64,000 nucleotides of DNA from Chryseobacterium sp. (lineage in GTDB: Bacteria > Bacteroidota > Bacteroidia > Flavobacteriales > Weeksellaceae), in contig JAITMC010000026.1 in assembly GCA_031277615.1 (NCBI GenBank), positions 62,001 to 126,000 of the forward strand, read 5' to 3'. A program made the position numbers and the translations under genes. Below, piece after piece: positions 25,068 to 35,472 of the stretch. The notes under the pieces are model-generated. The model was not told the origin of the DNA. It was given only the letters and a program-made list of their open reading frames with translations, and ran no database searches. Positions within the stretch are counted from its first letter, which is position 1. Every line of letters begins with the position of its first letter.

Positions 25068-26951
25068 ATGTCACAAGAAATAAACCCAACCTACTCAGAA
25101 GATAATATCAGAACCCTCGACTGGCAGGAACACATTCGTCTGCGTCCCGGAATGTACATCGGGAAGCTGGGCGACGGATCCTCTGCCGATGATGGTATTT
25201 ACATCCTGCTCAAAGAAATTCTGGACAACTCTATTGATGAGTTCAGAATGAAATCAGGGAAAAGAATAGAAATAAAACTGGACGACGGAAAAGTTACCAT
25301 CCGTGACTTTGGCCGTGGAATTCCGTTGGGAAAAGTGGTGGATGCCGTTTCCAAAATGAATACCGGAGGAAAATACGACAGTAAAGCCTTCAAAAAATCC
25401 GTAGGTCTGAACGGGGTAGGTACCAAAGCCGTTAATGCCCTTTCCGATTATTTCAGGGTAAGGTCTTTCCGTGACGGAAAAATGAAGATGGCTGAGTTTT
25501 CCAGAGGGATCATCAGTGAAAATCATGAGGAAAAAGATACTTCCGACCGGAACGGAACGGAGATTTCCTTCATTCCCGACGGTGATATCTTCCTTCATTT
25601 CAAATACAGGAAAGAATACATCGAGAGAATGCTGCGCAACTATGCGTATCTGAATCCGGGACTGAAAATTCTTTTCAACGGAGAAACCTATTATTCTGAA
25701 AACGGTCTTAAAGACTTACTGGAGGAAGAACTGGAAAGCGAAATCCTGTACCCTATCGTTCATCTGAAAGACAATGATATAGAGCTGGCGATTACCCATT
25801 CTGATAAATCCCAGACGGAAACCTATTTTTCTTTCGTCAACGGGCAGAACACCACCCAGGGAGGAACCCATCTTAATGCCTTCCGTGAAGCTTATGTAAA
25901 AACCATCCGTGAGTTCTTCAATAAAAGTTTTGATGCTTCAGATATCAGGAAATCCATTATTGCAGCCATTTCCATCAATGTGGAGGAACCTGTGTTTGAA
26001 TCCCAGACCAAAACAAAACTGGGCTCCAATGATATGGGACCGAACGGACCTACCGTAAGAACCTTCATTATTGATTTCCTGAAAAGCAAACTGGATAATT
26101 TCCTTCACAAAAATCCTGAAATTGCAGAAGCAATCCAGAGAAAGATTCTGATCTCCGAAAGAGAAAGAAAGGAACTCTCCGGAATTCAGAAACTGGCAAG
26201 GGAAAGAGCCAAAAAAGTATCCCTTCACAACAAAAAACTGAGAGACTGCAGACAGCACTACAATGATCAGAAAGCCGAAAGGAAAGGAGATACCCAGATC
26301 TTTATCACCGAGGGAGATTCAGCATCAGGATCCATCACAAAATCCAGAGATGTAGAAACCCAGGCGGTATTCTCCCTGAAAGGAAAACCCCTGAACTGCT
26401 ATGGGCTTACCAAAAAAGTAGTGTACGAAAATGAAGAATTCAACCTTCTTCAGGCTGCCCTGAATATAGAGGAAAGCTTAGAGGACTTAAGATACAACCA
26501 GGTGATTATCGCTACCGATGCCGATGTGGACGGAATGCACATCCGCCTCCTGATGATTACTTTTTTCCTTCAGTTCTTCCCGGACCTGATCAAAAACGGT
26601 CACCTCTATATCCTGCAGACTCCGCTTTTCAGAGTAAGAAACAAAAAAGAAACCAGATACTGCTACTCGGAAGCAGAAAGAATAAAAGCACTGAATGAGC
26701 TGGGCAGAAACCCTGAAATTACCCGATTCAAAGGACTGGGTGAGATTTCTCCGGATGAGTTTAAGCATTTCATCGGAAAAGATATCCGCCTGGAACCGGT
26801 AGTGGTAGGAAAAGATCAGACTATTGAACAGCTGCTGGAGTTCTATATGGGAAAAAATACACCGGACAGACAGGTATTTATCCTGGAAAATCTGGTCGTA
26901 GAAGATCCGGATATCGATAAAAAAGAAATTTTAGATGAAGTAGCAGGATAA
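25068..26951 (+). CDS. parE: DNA topoisomerase IV subunit B
   Basis: 627-residue type IIA topoisomerase ATPase subunit that, with ParC, decatenates daughter chromosomes. Features: GHKL ATPase motifs [20 protein letters not shown] and [13 protein letters not shown], and the TOPRIM motifs [10 protein letters not shown] and [12 protein letters not shown] that bind Mg. The C-terminus ends in an acidic tail. The start at 25068 gives the usual [20 protein letters not shown] beginning. A GyrB/ParE distinction by motifs alone is not absolute, but the neighbouring A subunit and the absence of gyrase-type replication neighbours favour topoisomerase IV. First gene of a four-gene run to the rhomboid gene. 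Confidence 0.93.
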   Translation: MSQEINPTYSEDNIRTLDWQEHIRLRPGMYIGKLGDGSSADDGIYILLKEILDNSIDEFRMKSGKRIEIKLDDGKVTIRDFGRGIPLGKVVDAVSKMNTGGKYDSKAFKKSVGLNGVGTKAVNALSDYFRVRSFRDGKMKMAEFSRGIISENHEEKDTSDRNGTEISFIPDGDIFLHFKYRKEYIERMLRNYAYLNPGLKILFNGETYYSENGLKDLLEEELESEILYPIVHLKDNDIELAITHSDKSQTETYFSFVNGQNTTQGGTHLNAFREAYVKTIREFFNKSFDASDIRKSIIAAISINVEEPVFESQTKTKLGSNDMGPNGPTVRTFIIDFLKSKLDNFLHKNPEIAEAIQRKILISERERKELSGIQKLARERAKKVSLHNKKLRDCRQHYNDQKAERKGDTQIFITEGDSASGSITKSRDVETQAVFSLKGKPLNCYGLTKKVVYENEEFNLLQAALNIEESLEDLRYNQVIIATDADVDGMHIRLLMITFFLQFFPDLIKNGHLYILQTPLFRVRNKKETRYCYSEAERIKALNELGRNPEITRFKGLGEISPDEFKHFIGKDIRLEPVVVGKDQTIEQLLEFYMGKNTPDRQVFILENLVVEDPDIDKKEILDEVAG

Positions 26952-26988
26952 AAACTAACCCGGACATCAAACACCAAAATATTTAAAA

Positions 26989-27465
26989 ATGAGATTAAGC
27001 AACCGCAGTAAGGCACCCGTTTATAATTTTGTAAACACATTGCTGCTGATGATGGTCGTATTTGGAATCGCTGCATTTTTACTGAACGAATACAGATTTC
27101 AGGCTGTAGGAAAAATAAGTTATCTGTTGCTGATCGTTCCCATTCTGATATTGGGACTCTTTTATCTGAACGGAAGACAGATCTTTGAATACGACAGTGA
27201 TGGGGAAGCCCTGAACTTTAAGAACAGGAATATTATCCCTTTTCTGGATAAACCTCTTCATGATGAGTTTCCCAAATATAAACTGATAGAATATGAGATC
27301 GTCAGTATTTTCTTCCTCAGAAGATTATATGTAAAGATCACCAGCAAAAACAGCGGCTCCACCATGCTTAAATATGACATTTCATATTTAACAGGGAAAG
27401 AAGTAAATGATTTAAAACTCTCTCTGAATAAAGTAGTAAAAACTAATAAAGAGAAAAACGATTAA
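26989..27465 (+). CDS. Hypothetical membrane protein between parE and parC
   Basis: 158-residue protein of no recognised family. Two predicted membrane helices (about 15-33 and 42-62) are followed by a soluble domain with alternating beta-like segments (IFEYDSDGEALNFKNRN, FFLRRLYVKITSKNSG). It sits 37 nt after parE and 8 nt before parC, so it must be co-transcribed with the topoisomerase genes. The layout resembles small PH-like membrane proteins, but that is a guess. Confidence 0.8.
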   Translation: MRLSNRSKAPVYNFVNTLLLMMVVFGIAAFLLNEYRFQAVGKISYLLLIVPILILGLFYLNGRQIFEYDSDGEALNFKNRNIIPFLDKPLHDEFPKYKLIEYEIVSIFFLRRLYVKITSKNSGSTMLKYDISYLTGKEVNDLKLSLNKVVKTNKEKND

Positions 27466-27473
27466 AATAACAG

Positions 27474-30062
27474 ATGACGACAGAAGAATTCTCCCATGAA
27501 GGAGAGAGCTTAAAGAAAGTCTCAGGACTTTATAAAGACTGGTTTCTGGATTATGCTTCCTATGTAATTCTGGATAGGGCAATTCCTTCGGTATTTGACG
27601 GGCTGAAGCCTGTTCAGAGGAGGATTATGCACTCTATGCGGGAACTGGAAGACGGCCGTTACAATAAAGTAGCCAATATCGTAGGGAATACCATGAAGTA
27701 TCACCCTCACGGGGACGCTTCCATTACCGATGCCATGGTACAGATCGGGCAGAAAGAACTGCTGATCGATACCCAGGGAAACTGGGGGAATATTTACACC
27801 GGTGATTCTGCTGCTGCGGCAAGGTATATTGAAGCCAGGCTGACCCCTTTTGCCCTGGAAGTGGTTTTCAACCCTAAAACAACGGAATGGGCCAAATCTT
27901 ATGACGGAAGAAACAATGAACCGATCGATCTTCCCGTAAAATTCCCACTGCTTCTCGCGCAGGGAGTAGAAGGAATCGGGGTAGGACTTTCCACAAAAAT
28001 CCTTCCGCACAACTTCAATGAACTGATCACAGCTTCTGTAGCATACCTGAAAGGAAAGAAATTTGAACTCTATCCGGATTTCCTGACTGCAGGTTTCCTG
28101 GATGTTTCAGAATACAATGACGGGCACAGAGGCGGAAAAGTAAGAGCCAGAGCCAGAATTACCCAAACCGATAAACATATGCTGGTTATTTCTGAGCTGC
28201 CGTTCTCCAAAACCACCAGCGATCTGATCGACTCTATTCTGAAAGCTAATGAAAAAGGGAAAATCAAGATCAAAAAAATCGAAGACAATACCTCAGATTC
28301 CGTAGAGATTCTGATTCATCTTCATAATGATGTTTCGCCGGATAAAACCATTGATGCCCTATACGCATTTACAGACTGTCAGGTGACCATTTCTCCGAAT
28401 GCCTGCGTTATTGTCGGTGACAAACCGATGTTCATGAATGTTTCCGACATTCTGAAAATGAATACCGATCACACCGTTTCACTGCTTAAAAAAGAGCTTG
28501 AGATAGAACTTCACGAGCTTCAGGAAAGCTGGCACTTCTCTTCCCTTGAAAGAATTTTCATCGAAAACAGAATTTACCACGATATTGAAGAGGTGAAGAG
28601 CTGGGAAGAAGTGCTGAAAACCATTGACAAAGGTTTAAAACCTCATACCAAACATCTTTTAAGAGCCGTAACGGAAGAGGATATCCTGAAACTGACCGAG
28701 ATCAGGATCAAGAGGATTTCAAGGTTCGATTTGGATAAATTTAAAGAAAACATAGCTGCTTTAGAAGGGAAAATAGAGCAGGTGAAATTCAATCTTGCCA
28801 ACCTGATTGCTTACGCTATTGATTATTACCTGAATATTCAGAAAAAATACGGGAAAGAGAAGCAGAGAAAAACCGAGCTTAGAATTTTCGATACCATTGA
28901 TGCCACAAAAGTAGCTGTAGCCAACGAGAAGTTCTATGCCAACTTTGAGGAAGGCTTTATCGGAACTTCCCTGAGAAAAGACCAGTATATGTTCGACTGT
29001 TCGGATATTGATGATATCATCACGTTCCGGAAAGACGGAAGCATGAAGGTGGTAAAAGTGGAAGCCAAAACCTTTATCGGAAAAGATATTCTTCATGTGG
29101 CGGTCTGGAAGAAAAATGATAAGCGAACCGTTTATAATATGATCTACCGTGAAGGAAAAGAGGGCCCGTATTATATGAAACGTTTCTTCGTAACGGCGGT
29201 AACCCGGAATACGGATTATCCGCTGGCTTCAGATAAAAAAGGTTCGGAAGTGCTGTATTTCTCCGCCAATCCTAATGGAGAAGCAGAAACGGTAACCGTT
29301 CTTTTAAAACCGAATCCGAGGATCAGAAAGAACAAAATGGAAATTGATTTCTCTGATCTGGCCATCAAAGGAAGAGATTCCAAAGGAAATCTGGTGACCA
29401 AATATTCTGTGAAGAAGGTCGATATGAAAGAAGAAGGCGTTTCTACCCTGGCTCCGAGAAAAATCTGGTTTGATGATACCGTGAGAAGATTAAATGCGGA
29501 TGGAAGGGGAACATTGCTGGGAAGCTTCAAAGGAGATGACCGGATTCTTACCATCAACACCAACGGTGAAGTAAAGCTTGTTTCCTTCGATCTGGGGAAC
29601 CGTTTTGATGATCAATACCTGGTGCTGGAAAAATGGAAACCCCATCAGCCTGTCACCTGCATTTACTACGACGGAGAAAAAGATATCTATTTTATCAAAA
29701 GATTCCTGCTGGAAAATACAATAAACGTACAGACTTTTATGCCGTCTGAGCACTCAAAGTCATTCATTGAGAACGTTATTGTAGCCAACGGCGCTTCGGC
29801 GGAGATCATTTTTGCCAAAGACAAAGGCAAAGACCGGGATCCTGAAACCATCAACATCGATGAATTTATCGCTGTAAAAGGAATCAAGGCGATTGGTAAC
29901 CAGTTTACCAAATTTAAAGTAAAAGCCATCAATATTACCATCCCTGAACCTCCTGAAGAAGAACCGGAAGTATATGAAGAGCCCGAAACGGGCGACGGGA
30001 TCGTGGATGAAGATGGCGGTGTAATAGGAGACCTGTTCCAGGACGGAGAACCTGAAAATTAA
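27474..30062 (+). CDS. parC: DNA topoisomerase IV subunit A
   Basis: 862-residue DNA cleavage/rejoining subunit of a type IIA topoisomerase. The catalytic tyrosine is Y118 in SAAAARYIEARL, preceded by the winged-helix region KYHPHGDASI. A coiled-coil stretch (ALEGKIEQVKFNL) and a C-terminal beta-pinwheel-like domain follow. The last 38 residues are strongly acidic (PEEEPEVYEEPETGDG). The canonical gyrase GyrA box is not evident, which supports ParC. ATG lies 8 nt after the small membrane gene; the rhomboid gene follows after 11 nt. Confidence 0.93.
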   Translation: MTTEEFSHEGESLKKVSGLYKDWFLDYASYVILDRAIPSVFDGLKPVQRRIMHSMRELEDGRYNKVANIVGNTMKYHPHGDASITDAMVQIGQKELLIDTQGNWGNIYTGDSAAAARYIEARLTPFALEVVFNPKTTEWAKSYDGRNNEPIDLPVKFPLLLAQGVEGIGVGLSTKILPHNFNELITASVAYLKGKKFELYPDFLTAGFLDVSEYNDGHRGGKVRARARITQTDKHMLVISELPFSKTTSDLIDSILKANEKGKIKIKKIEDNTSDSVEILIHLHNDVSPDKTIDALYAFTDCQVTISPNACVIVGDKPMFMNVSDILKMNTDHTVSLLKKELEIELHELQESWHFSSLERIFIENRIYHDIEEVKSWEEVLKTIDKGLKPHTKHLLRAVTEEDILKLTEIRIKRISRFDLDKFKENIAALEGKIEQVKFNLANLIAYAIDYYLNIQKKYGKEKQRKTELRIFDTIDATKVAVANEKFYANFEEGFIGTSLRKDQYMFDCSDIDDIITFRKDGSMKVVKVEAKTFIGKDILHVAVWKKNDKRTVYNMIYREGKEGPYYMKRFFVTAVTRNTDYPLASDKKGSEVLYFSANPNGEAETVTVLLKPNPRIRKNKMEIDFSDLAIKGRDSKGNLVTKYSVKKVDMKEEGVSTLAPRKIWFDDTVRRLNADGRGTLLGSFKGDDRILTINTNGEVKLVSFDLGNRFDDQYLVLEKWKPHQPVTCIYYDGEKDIYFIKRFLLENTINVQTFMPSEHSKSFIENVIVANGASAEIIFAKDKGKDRDPETINIDEFIAVKGIKAIGNQFTKFKVKAINITIPEPPEEEPEVYEEPETGDGIVDEDGGVIGDLFQDGEPEN

Positions 30063-30073
30063 AAATAGAGAGT

Positions 30074-30715
30074 ATGAGTATACCTGTGATAGTCATAATT
30101 GCGGTAACCTGTCTTTTCAGTTACAGGGGATTCAATGATATGACTTTATTTGAGAAATATAAGTTCAATGTAGGCGCTATTGAGAACCGTAAAGAATACA
30201 TCAGGCTGATCAGCTCGGCATTTCTGCATGCAGACGGGATGCACCTGTTTTTCAATATGCTGTCTTTATATTTCTTTCAGGGAGCGGTGATCGATTATTT
30301 CGGAGATATCGGCTTCCTGATCATCTATTTCGGATCTATGATTCTGGGGAATCTCTTCAGTCTGTTGATCTATAAAAAACAGCCGTGGTATTCTGCCATT
30401 GGCGCATCAGGAGCGGTTTCCGGAATTATTTTTGCTGCCATAGCCATGGCCCCGGTCAAAATCGAAGTGAACTTCCTTCCGGGCTGGCTGTTCGGTACGC
30501 TGTATTTCGGGTATTCGGTTTATATGATGCTGAATCCTAAGCAGTGGGATAACCTGGGGCATGCAGCGCACCTCGGAGGCGCATTTTTCGGGCTCGTTTA
30601 TGCAGTAGCCCTTCATTCTCAGTTGGCTATAAGCAATAGCCTTTACCTGGGAGCCATGTCACTGCCGCTGATCTATCTGGCTTACCAGATTTTTGTAAGG
30701 AAAAGAATAAGATAA
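30074..30715 (+). CDS. Rhomboid family intramembrane serine protease
   Basis: 213-residue, six-helix membrane protease. HADGMHLFFNML is the L1/TM2 signature, catalytic Ser112 lies in GASGAVSG and His166 in GHAAHLGGAFFG, so the Ser-His dyad is complete. The substrate is unknown; rhomboids cleave membrane-spanning helices. It is probably co-transcribed with parC (11-nt gap), although no functional link to topoisomerase is known. The initial residues form a hydrophobic helix directly, supporting the start. Confidence 0.93.
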   Translation: MSIPVIVIIAVTCLFSYRGFNDMTLFEKYKFNVGAIENRKEYIRLISSAFLHADGMHLFFNMLSLYFFQGAVIDYFGDIGFLIIYFGSMILGNLFSLLIYKKQPWYSAIGASGAVSGIIFAAIAMAPVKIEVNFLPGWLFGTLYFGYSVYMMLNPKQWDNLGHAAHLGGAFFGLVYAVALHSQLAISNSLYLGAMSLPLIYLAYQIFVRKRIR

Positions 30716-30747
30716 AGTAACCTTCTTTTAACCAAATATCAAAACCA

Positions 30748-31857
30748 ATGAACACTTCAGAATTAAACCGTTTCATCGTTGTCTTAATCTATGGTTCATT
30801 GGTTTTGCTTTCTCTGCTGAAGCTCTCCAATCCGTTAAAAGTAAACCGGAAGGCCAATTTCTGGTTTGGGATATTTCTGTTTCTGTGGTCAAGTTTCTGG
30901 CTGGATGAGGTACTCACACTGGTAAAAGACGCGCCGGTACAGATTCATTCCATACTGAGCATTCAGGTGATACAGTTTCTCACGCCGATTATGTTCTACT
31001 TCAGTGTGCTGTTTTTTACCAATCCTTCTTTTAAATTTAAAATTTCAGATCTTAAATACCTCATTCTTCCTGTTGTTTTTCTGATCAATCTCTTGCTGCC
31101 ACGCTTCGGGATAGGAGAAAACAGTTCTGTTTCCGAATTTATTTTCATCGGACTTATTCTTTTTCAGGCCCTGTTTTATACCGGATTATCATATGTGACG
31201 ATCAGGAAACACCAGAAAAAAATACAGCAGTTTTCAGCCAATACAGAGGGAATCAACCTGAACTGGCTGGAATATATCATTGTGATTATATTCATTATTA
31301 ATATTATCTACGTTGTTTACAATCTTTCTTATGATTCTACGGCCCTGAATTTCTTCATCAACGGAGCTTTTCTTATTGTCATTTATTCCGTGGGCTATTA
31401 TTCACTGAAGCAGAAAGAGATCTATCCGGTGGAAGAAAAGCAGCGCGATGAGCTGATGTCCATCGACACTGACCCGGATACCGAAGAAGTTAAAAGAAAA
31501 CTGATTCCTGATGAAGAGCTGCAGAAGATCAAAACCCAGCTGGAAGACATCATGAGCCGCCAGAAACCTTATCTGGAGAGTGAGCTGAATCTCATCCGGC
31601 TTTCTGAACTGCTGTCAGTTTCCACCCACCATTTATCCTATGTCATCAATACCGGATTTGGAAAGAATTTTTTCCAGTACGTCAACGAATACCGGATTGA
31701 ACATGCCAAACACCTTCTTAAAGATGCCAACAGCAAGCTGTCGATTCTGGGGATTGCTTATGAGTCCGGTTTCAATTCCAAAACATCCTTTAACACCACC
31801 TTTAAAAAATTAACAAACCATACCCCATCCGAATACAAAAATGGTTCGGATTTATAA
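30748..31857 (+). CDS. AraC family regulator with N-terminal membrane domain
   Basis: 369-residue protein with about seven hydrophobic helices in residues 8-220 and an AraC helix-turn-helix domain at the C-terminus (LNLIRLSELLSVSTHHLSYVIN, KLSILGIAYESGFNSKTSFNTTFKK, TPSEYK). Membrane-anchored AraC regulators of this design are common in flavobacteria and are presumed to couple an envelope or small-molecule signal to transcription. The linker is charged and acidic. The next two genes, an SDR and an epimerase-like protein, start 144 nt downstream with their own promoter box and are possible targets. Confidence 0.9.
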   Translation: MNTSELNRFIVVLIYGSLVLLSLLKLSNPLKVNRKANFWFGIFLFLWSSFWLDEVLTLVKDAPVQIHSILSIQVIQFLTPIMFYFSVLFFTNPSFKFKISDLKYLILPVVFLINLLLPRFGIGENSSVSEFIFIGLILFQALFYTGLSYVTIRKHQKKIQQFSANTEGINLNWLEYIIVIIFIINIIYVVYNLSYDSTALNFFINGAFLIVIYSVGYYSLKQKEIYPVEEKQRDELMSIDTDPDTEEVKRKLIPDEELQKIKTQLEDIMSRQKPYLESELNLIRLSELLSVSTHHLSYVINTGFGKNFFQYVNEYRIEHAKHLLKDANSKLSILGIAYESGFNSKTSFNTTFKKLTNHTPSEYKNGSDL

Positions 31858-31975
31858 AGTCTTACGTTTGTGTTTATTCAATGTGTTGATATTTAATGTG
31901 TTATAAATTAACATTTTTATTTTTAAAAATAGGTTCACTCTGATAATACTGAACATTCGGAGGCATATTCCATAA

Positions 31976-31983
31976 TAATTTTG
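31976..31983 (+). promoter_or_regulatory. Promoter box for SDR-epimerase pair
   Basis: TAATTTTG fits TAnnTTTG, 18 nt before the ATG at 32002. Confidence 0.6.
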
Positions 31984-32001
31984 TCACATAAATGATACGT
32001 T

Positions 32002-32787
32002 ATGGAAACCAAAGAATCATATGCAGTGGTGACAGGGGCAAGTCAGGGGCTGGGAAAAGCGTTTGCCGAACATCTCGCTAAAAATCAAATCAATGTTATT
32101 CTGGTCAGTTTACCGGGACAACATTTAAAGGAATTGTCGGAAGAACTTGAAAAAGTTTACGGGGTCAGAGCTCCTTATTATGAAGTGGATCTTTCGGTGA
32201 ATGAAAATGTGATGAAGCTGACAGACTGGATGAACGCCTCGTTCGATATCCATATCCTTATCAACAACGCCGGACTTGGGGGAACCAAAAAATTTGTAGA
32301 TGCCACACCGGATTACATCAATACCATTCTTCAGGTGAATGTTGCGGCTACTTCCCTGATCACGCACCAGCTGCTGCCGAACCTTTTGAAACAGCCGAAA
32401 GCTTATATTCTGAATGTTTCCAGCATGGCTGCCTTTTCGCCGATCGGTTTCAAAACGGTATATCCCGCTTCCAAAACCTTTATCCATTCCTTTTCAAGAG
32501 GCCTGCATGAAGAGCTGAAAGATACCAGCGTATTTGTAAGCGTCGTGAATCCGGGAGCCATGAAAACCAATACTGATGTCTGCCGGAGAATAGAAAAACA
32601 GGGATTCCTGGGAAAGCTTACCCTGCTGGATCCGGATAAGGTAGCGGCCTACTGCATCCGTCAGCTTTTTAAAAAAGATTCCGTTATTATGGTTAATCCT
32701 CTCAGCTGGCTGATGATGAAGATCCTTCCGATATGGATCAAGCTTCCGCTGATGACCAGTGCCATCAAAAAAGAAATTGAAGCATGA
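32002..32787 (+). CDS. SDR family NAD(P)-dependent oxidoreductase
   Basis: 261-residue short-chain dehydrogenase with cofactor motif TGASQGLG (about 10-17), NNAGLGG, SSMAAFSP with catalytic Ser, and YPASK with the Tyr-Lys pair. The C-terminal half contains NPGAMKTNTDV and a final hydrophobic segment (MMKILPIWIKLPLM) that may dock on membranes, as in SDRs of the DltE/YqjQ kind acting on lipids. The substrate is unknown. Its stop overlaps the start of the next gene by 4 nt (ATGA), a classical coupled operon. Confidence 0.92.
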   Translation: METKESYAVVTGASQGLGKAFAEHLAKNQINVILVSLPGQHLKELSEELEKVYGVRAPYYEVDLSVNENVMKLTDWMNASFDIHILINNAGLGGTKKFVDATPDYINTILQVNVAATSLITHQLLPNLLKQPKAYILNVSSMAAFSPIGFKTVYPASKTFIHSFSRGLHEELKDTSVFVSVVNPGAMKTNTDVCRRIEKQGFLGKLTLLDPDKVAAYCIRQLFKKDSVIMVNPLSWLMMKILPIWIKLPLMTSAIKKEIEA

Positions 32788-33770
32788 AAAAAGTTTTCGT
32801 AACCGGAGCTACAGGGCTTCTGGGGACCAATACCGTTATAAAATTATTAGAATATGGTTATTTTGTTATTGCTCTGGTGCGCCAGAAAAGCAGCTGGATG
32901 GGCGAAAAGAATGAAAACCTGAGGCTGGTAGAAGGAGATCTCTTCTCAGATATTTCAAGGCATCTGCAGGATGTGGCATCTGTTATTCACATAGCTGCAG
33001 AAACAGCACAGGATCTGCTGGATTATGAAGATTACAGAAAAGTGAATTACGATGCATCGGTTCATTTGCTTTCGCAGGCAGATGCGGCTGGTGTAGAAAA
33101 ATTTCTGTTTGTGAGTACGGCTAATACCTTAGGATATGGCAGCACAGAAGCCTGGGGAACTGAAAATGCACCCCAGCGTTATCCTTTTACCCATTCATTC
33201 TACGCCAAAAGTAAACTGGAAACAGAAAGTTATCTTCTTCAGCAGAACAGAACAACAAAAATTATCAGCGTGAATCCTACTTTTATGATCGGAGCATATG
33301 ACCATAAGCCGAGTTCCGGAAGGATTATTTTCTGGACCTGGAATAAAAAGATCGTTTTCTATCCGAAAGGAGGCAAAAACTTCGTTCATGTGGAAGACGC
33401 AGCAGAAGGAGTGATCAAAGCTTTTGAACAGGGCAGACATGGTGAGAAATATCTTCTGGCCCATGAAAACCTAAGCTACAAAACATTTTTCGGAAAAGTA
33501 AACCGGACCACGAAACAGAACCCCATTATGGTTCCGATTCCGGATACCGTTCTGGCAGGATTAGGCCTTGTCGGAGACTTTCTGAGAAGTCTGAAAATCA
33601 AAACCAGCCTGAGCTCCCCGAATATGAAAGCCTTACGGATCCATAATTATTATTCCAACAGAAAATCAGTGGAAGAACTGGGAATGAAGTATCAGGCAGT
33701 TGATAGGGCAGTGGAGGATGCTGTTCACTTTTTTAAAGGAAAAAGAAATACTGATTATCAATCTGACTGA
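32784..33770 (+). CDS. NAD-dependent epimerase/dehydratase family protein
   Basis: 328-residue extended SDR. The Rossmann motif GATGLLGTN is at 8-16, the catalytic YAKSK near 150 (FYAKSKLETE), and VNPTFMIGAYDHKPSSG resembles the substrate region of 3-beta-hydroxysteroid dehydrogenase/dihydroflavonol reductase-like proteins. The pairing with a lipid-type SDR suggests a two-step oxidoreduction of one substrate, which cannot be named from sequence. It converges on the gene at 33797 with a 26-nt gap and no hairpin between them. Confidence 0.88.
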   Translation: MKKVFVTGATGLLGTNTVIKLLEYGYFVIALVRQKSSWMGEKNENLRLVEGDLFSDISRHLQDVASVIHIAAETAQDLLDYEDYRKVNYDASVHLLSQADAAGVEKFLFVSTANTLGYGSTEAWGTENAPQRYPFTHSFYAKSKLETESYLLQQNRTTKIISVNPTFMIGAYDHKPSSGRIIFWTWNKKIVFYPKGGKNFVHVEDAAEGVIKAFEQGRHGEKYLLAHENLSYKTFFGKVNRTTKQNPIMVPIPDTVLAGLGLVGDFLRSLKIKTSLSSPNMKALRIHNYYSNRKSVEELGMKYQAVDRAVEDAVHFFKGKRNTDYQSD

Positions 33771-33796
33771 GTTGTTATTTTGATCCTGTTTTCTTT

Positions 33797-35050
33797 TTAA
33801 AACTGAATGTTTTCAATTTTGATCTGATCCGTCAAATATTTTGGAAGCCTTTTTATAGCTTCGGTGAGTTTCATCGTATTGATCTTTCTTTCTCTTTTAT
33901 TCTTGATGTAATAATTACAGTTTAAATAGAAAAAATAGGAAACGATTCTGTTGTAATCATCGAGGTTTTTATCGCCAATCATAGACAGCAGCTGGGAGAG
34001 AAAAAGTTCAACATCTTTTGATTCTGAAACCGCTTTTCCTAACCTTGAAACATTTCCGAAATAATGATTGTGTACCGGATTTTCTATTCTGAATGCTGTT
34101 CCAAACAGAAGATCGGGAACATTTATATTAAGCGTTTCAAGCTCTTTTATATACGTTCCTCTTCTTTCTCTGGCGTATCCGGAATCGGCTACCCTCTCAA
34201 AGCGGTCATTCACAATATCAAGATGGGACTTAAGAAACATTTCCCAATTGCCGGTTTCTGCAGATAAAAGTGCCATATATATGCCCTGCATTCTTGGCGA
34301 GGGATCCTGGCTGCAGCCACCAATTATTTCTACTGATCTTAATTCATCCAGAAGTTTTTCTTTTTCCAGTTTTGAAAGCTTTTTCCAATCCTGAGGAACC
34401 GAAAGGCCAAATCTTTCACTTTTTGCATCTTCTTTGAATTTGGAAACAGGAGTATCGATCAAACAGTCTGAATAAATGATCTGTCGGGAATATTTAGGAT
34501 CCAGAGGAACACTTTTAAAGTTTTCAGGAAAGAAAAAGCCATAAATTTTTTCATCAGAATAAGATTTTTTATCCTTGTAATTATACGCCCATTTATTTTT
34601 TGAAACCCTGTTATAGAGCTCTTTTGTATAATCAAATTCTATATACAATGCATCCTCATCTTCAACAGGAATTTCTCTTATTTCAATAATTGTATTTTTA
34701 TGATAATCTTTTTCTTTTGATTTTATGATTAAGAGATCTTTCTTAATGATCGCTTCAGGATACTTTTTGATAAAATCTTCAATAGGAATATTCCTGTCCA
34801 TATCTTTTTTCGCTCCTGAAACATTTCCTGATTCCATTTTTACAGAATATCCGACAGTTTGCAGCTGCGAATGAAAAACCTTGCTCATATCACAGGTTTT
34901 ATATTTTAAATTAAGAGAATCTACAACTTTTATAAGCCGGTTCATAGCTCCTTCACTGTAAATCAATCCGTTTTTGTATCTGGTGAATTCCTGTGAAGGG
35001 AGAAGGGAACTGAGGAGCATTGCAGACAACAGGCTTATTGTTTTCAACAT
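33797..35050 (-). CDS. Secreted hypothetical protein
   Basis: 417-residue protein with a signal peptide (MLKTISLLSAMLLSSLLPSQ) and no domain that I recognise. The mature part is charged, with segments such as IEIREIPVEDEDALYIEFDY and GGCSQDPSPRMQGIYMALLS. It is the last gene of a minus-strand run, 53 nt after DUF4180, but may have its own promoter. Composition matches the neighbours, so there is no sign of transfer. Confidence 0.75.
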   Translation of the reverse strand: MLKTISLLSAMLLSSLLPSQEFTRYKNGLIYSEGAMNRLIKVVDSLNLKYKTCDMSKVFHSQLQTVGYSVKMESGNVSGAKKDMDRNIPIEDFIKKYPEAIIKKDLLIIKSKEKDYHKNTIIEIREIPVEDEDALYIEFDYTKELYNRVSKNKWAYNYKDKKSYSDEKIYGFFFPENFKSVPLDPKYSRQIIYSDCLIDTPVSKFKEDAKSERFGLSVPQDWKKLSKLEKEKLLDELRSVEIIGGCSQDPSPRMQGIYMALLSAETGNWEMFLKSHLDIVNDRFERVADSGYARERRGTYIKELETLNINVPDLLFGTAFRIENPVHNHYFGNVSRLGKAVSESKDVELFLSQLLSMIGDKNLDDYNRIVSYFFYLNCNYYIKNKRERKINTMKLTEAIKRLPKYLTDQIKIENIQF

Positions 35051-35103
35051 TACAGATGGTTTAGTTTTTCTCTATAACGCAGATAAGCATTAATTATTTT
35101 CCG

Positions 35104-35463
35104 TTATTCCGATAACCTTCTCAAAGCATCCTCAACAGATTCCGCAAAGTTGATATGTTTTGTCTTATTGCTTTCAAAAATAAAATCCCGGATGCTTTTA
35201 CTTTCATATTGACTGAAATCCCCGACAATAGCAAGTCCCATCCGGTAGTTGGAAAACTTTTGCAGGATTTCGCCGGCCATTTTTGTTTTAAGATCGAAAA
35301 ATTCAGAAGTAATGTTTTTTTCGGAGATAATGACTTTGTCAAATCCCTGATAATAGATATTTCCGAGCAGATCTAATGCATCCTGAGCAGAGCTGATGAG
35401 AAGTTCATCTGAAATTATTTCGGCGATTTTTAAATTCTGAATTGAATGGTCAATGATCTCCAT
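35104..35463 (-). CDS. DUF4180 domain protein
   Basis: 119-residue cytoplasmic protein matching DUF4180: a strand-helix pattern with DALDLLGNIYYQGFDKVIISEKNI, then FFDLKTKMAGEILQKFSNY and the family's typical GLAIVGDFSQYESKSIRDFI. Function is unknown; the SpoIIAA/STAS-like pattern suggests a small regulatory or binding domain. It lies 9 nt after prmC on the same strand and is probably co-transcribed. Confidence 0.85.
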   Translation of the reverse strand: MEIIDHSIQNLKIAEIISDELLISSAQDALDLLGNIYYQGFDKVIISEKNITSEFFDLKTKMAGEILQKFSNYRMGLAIVGDFSQYESKSIRDFIFESNKTKHINFAESVEDALRRLSE

Positions 35464-35472
35464 AATATAAAA

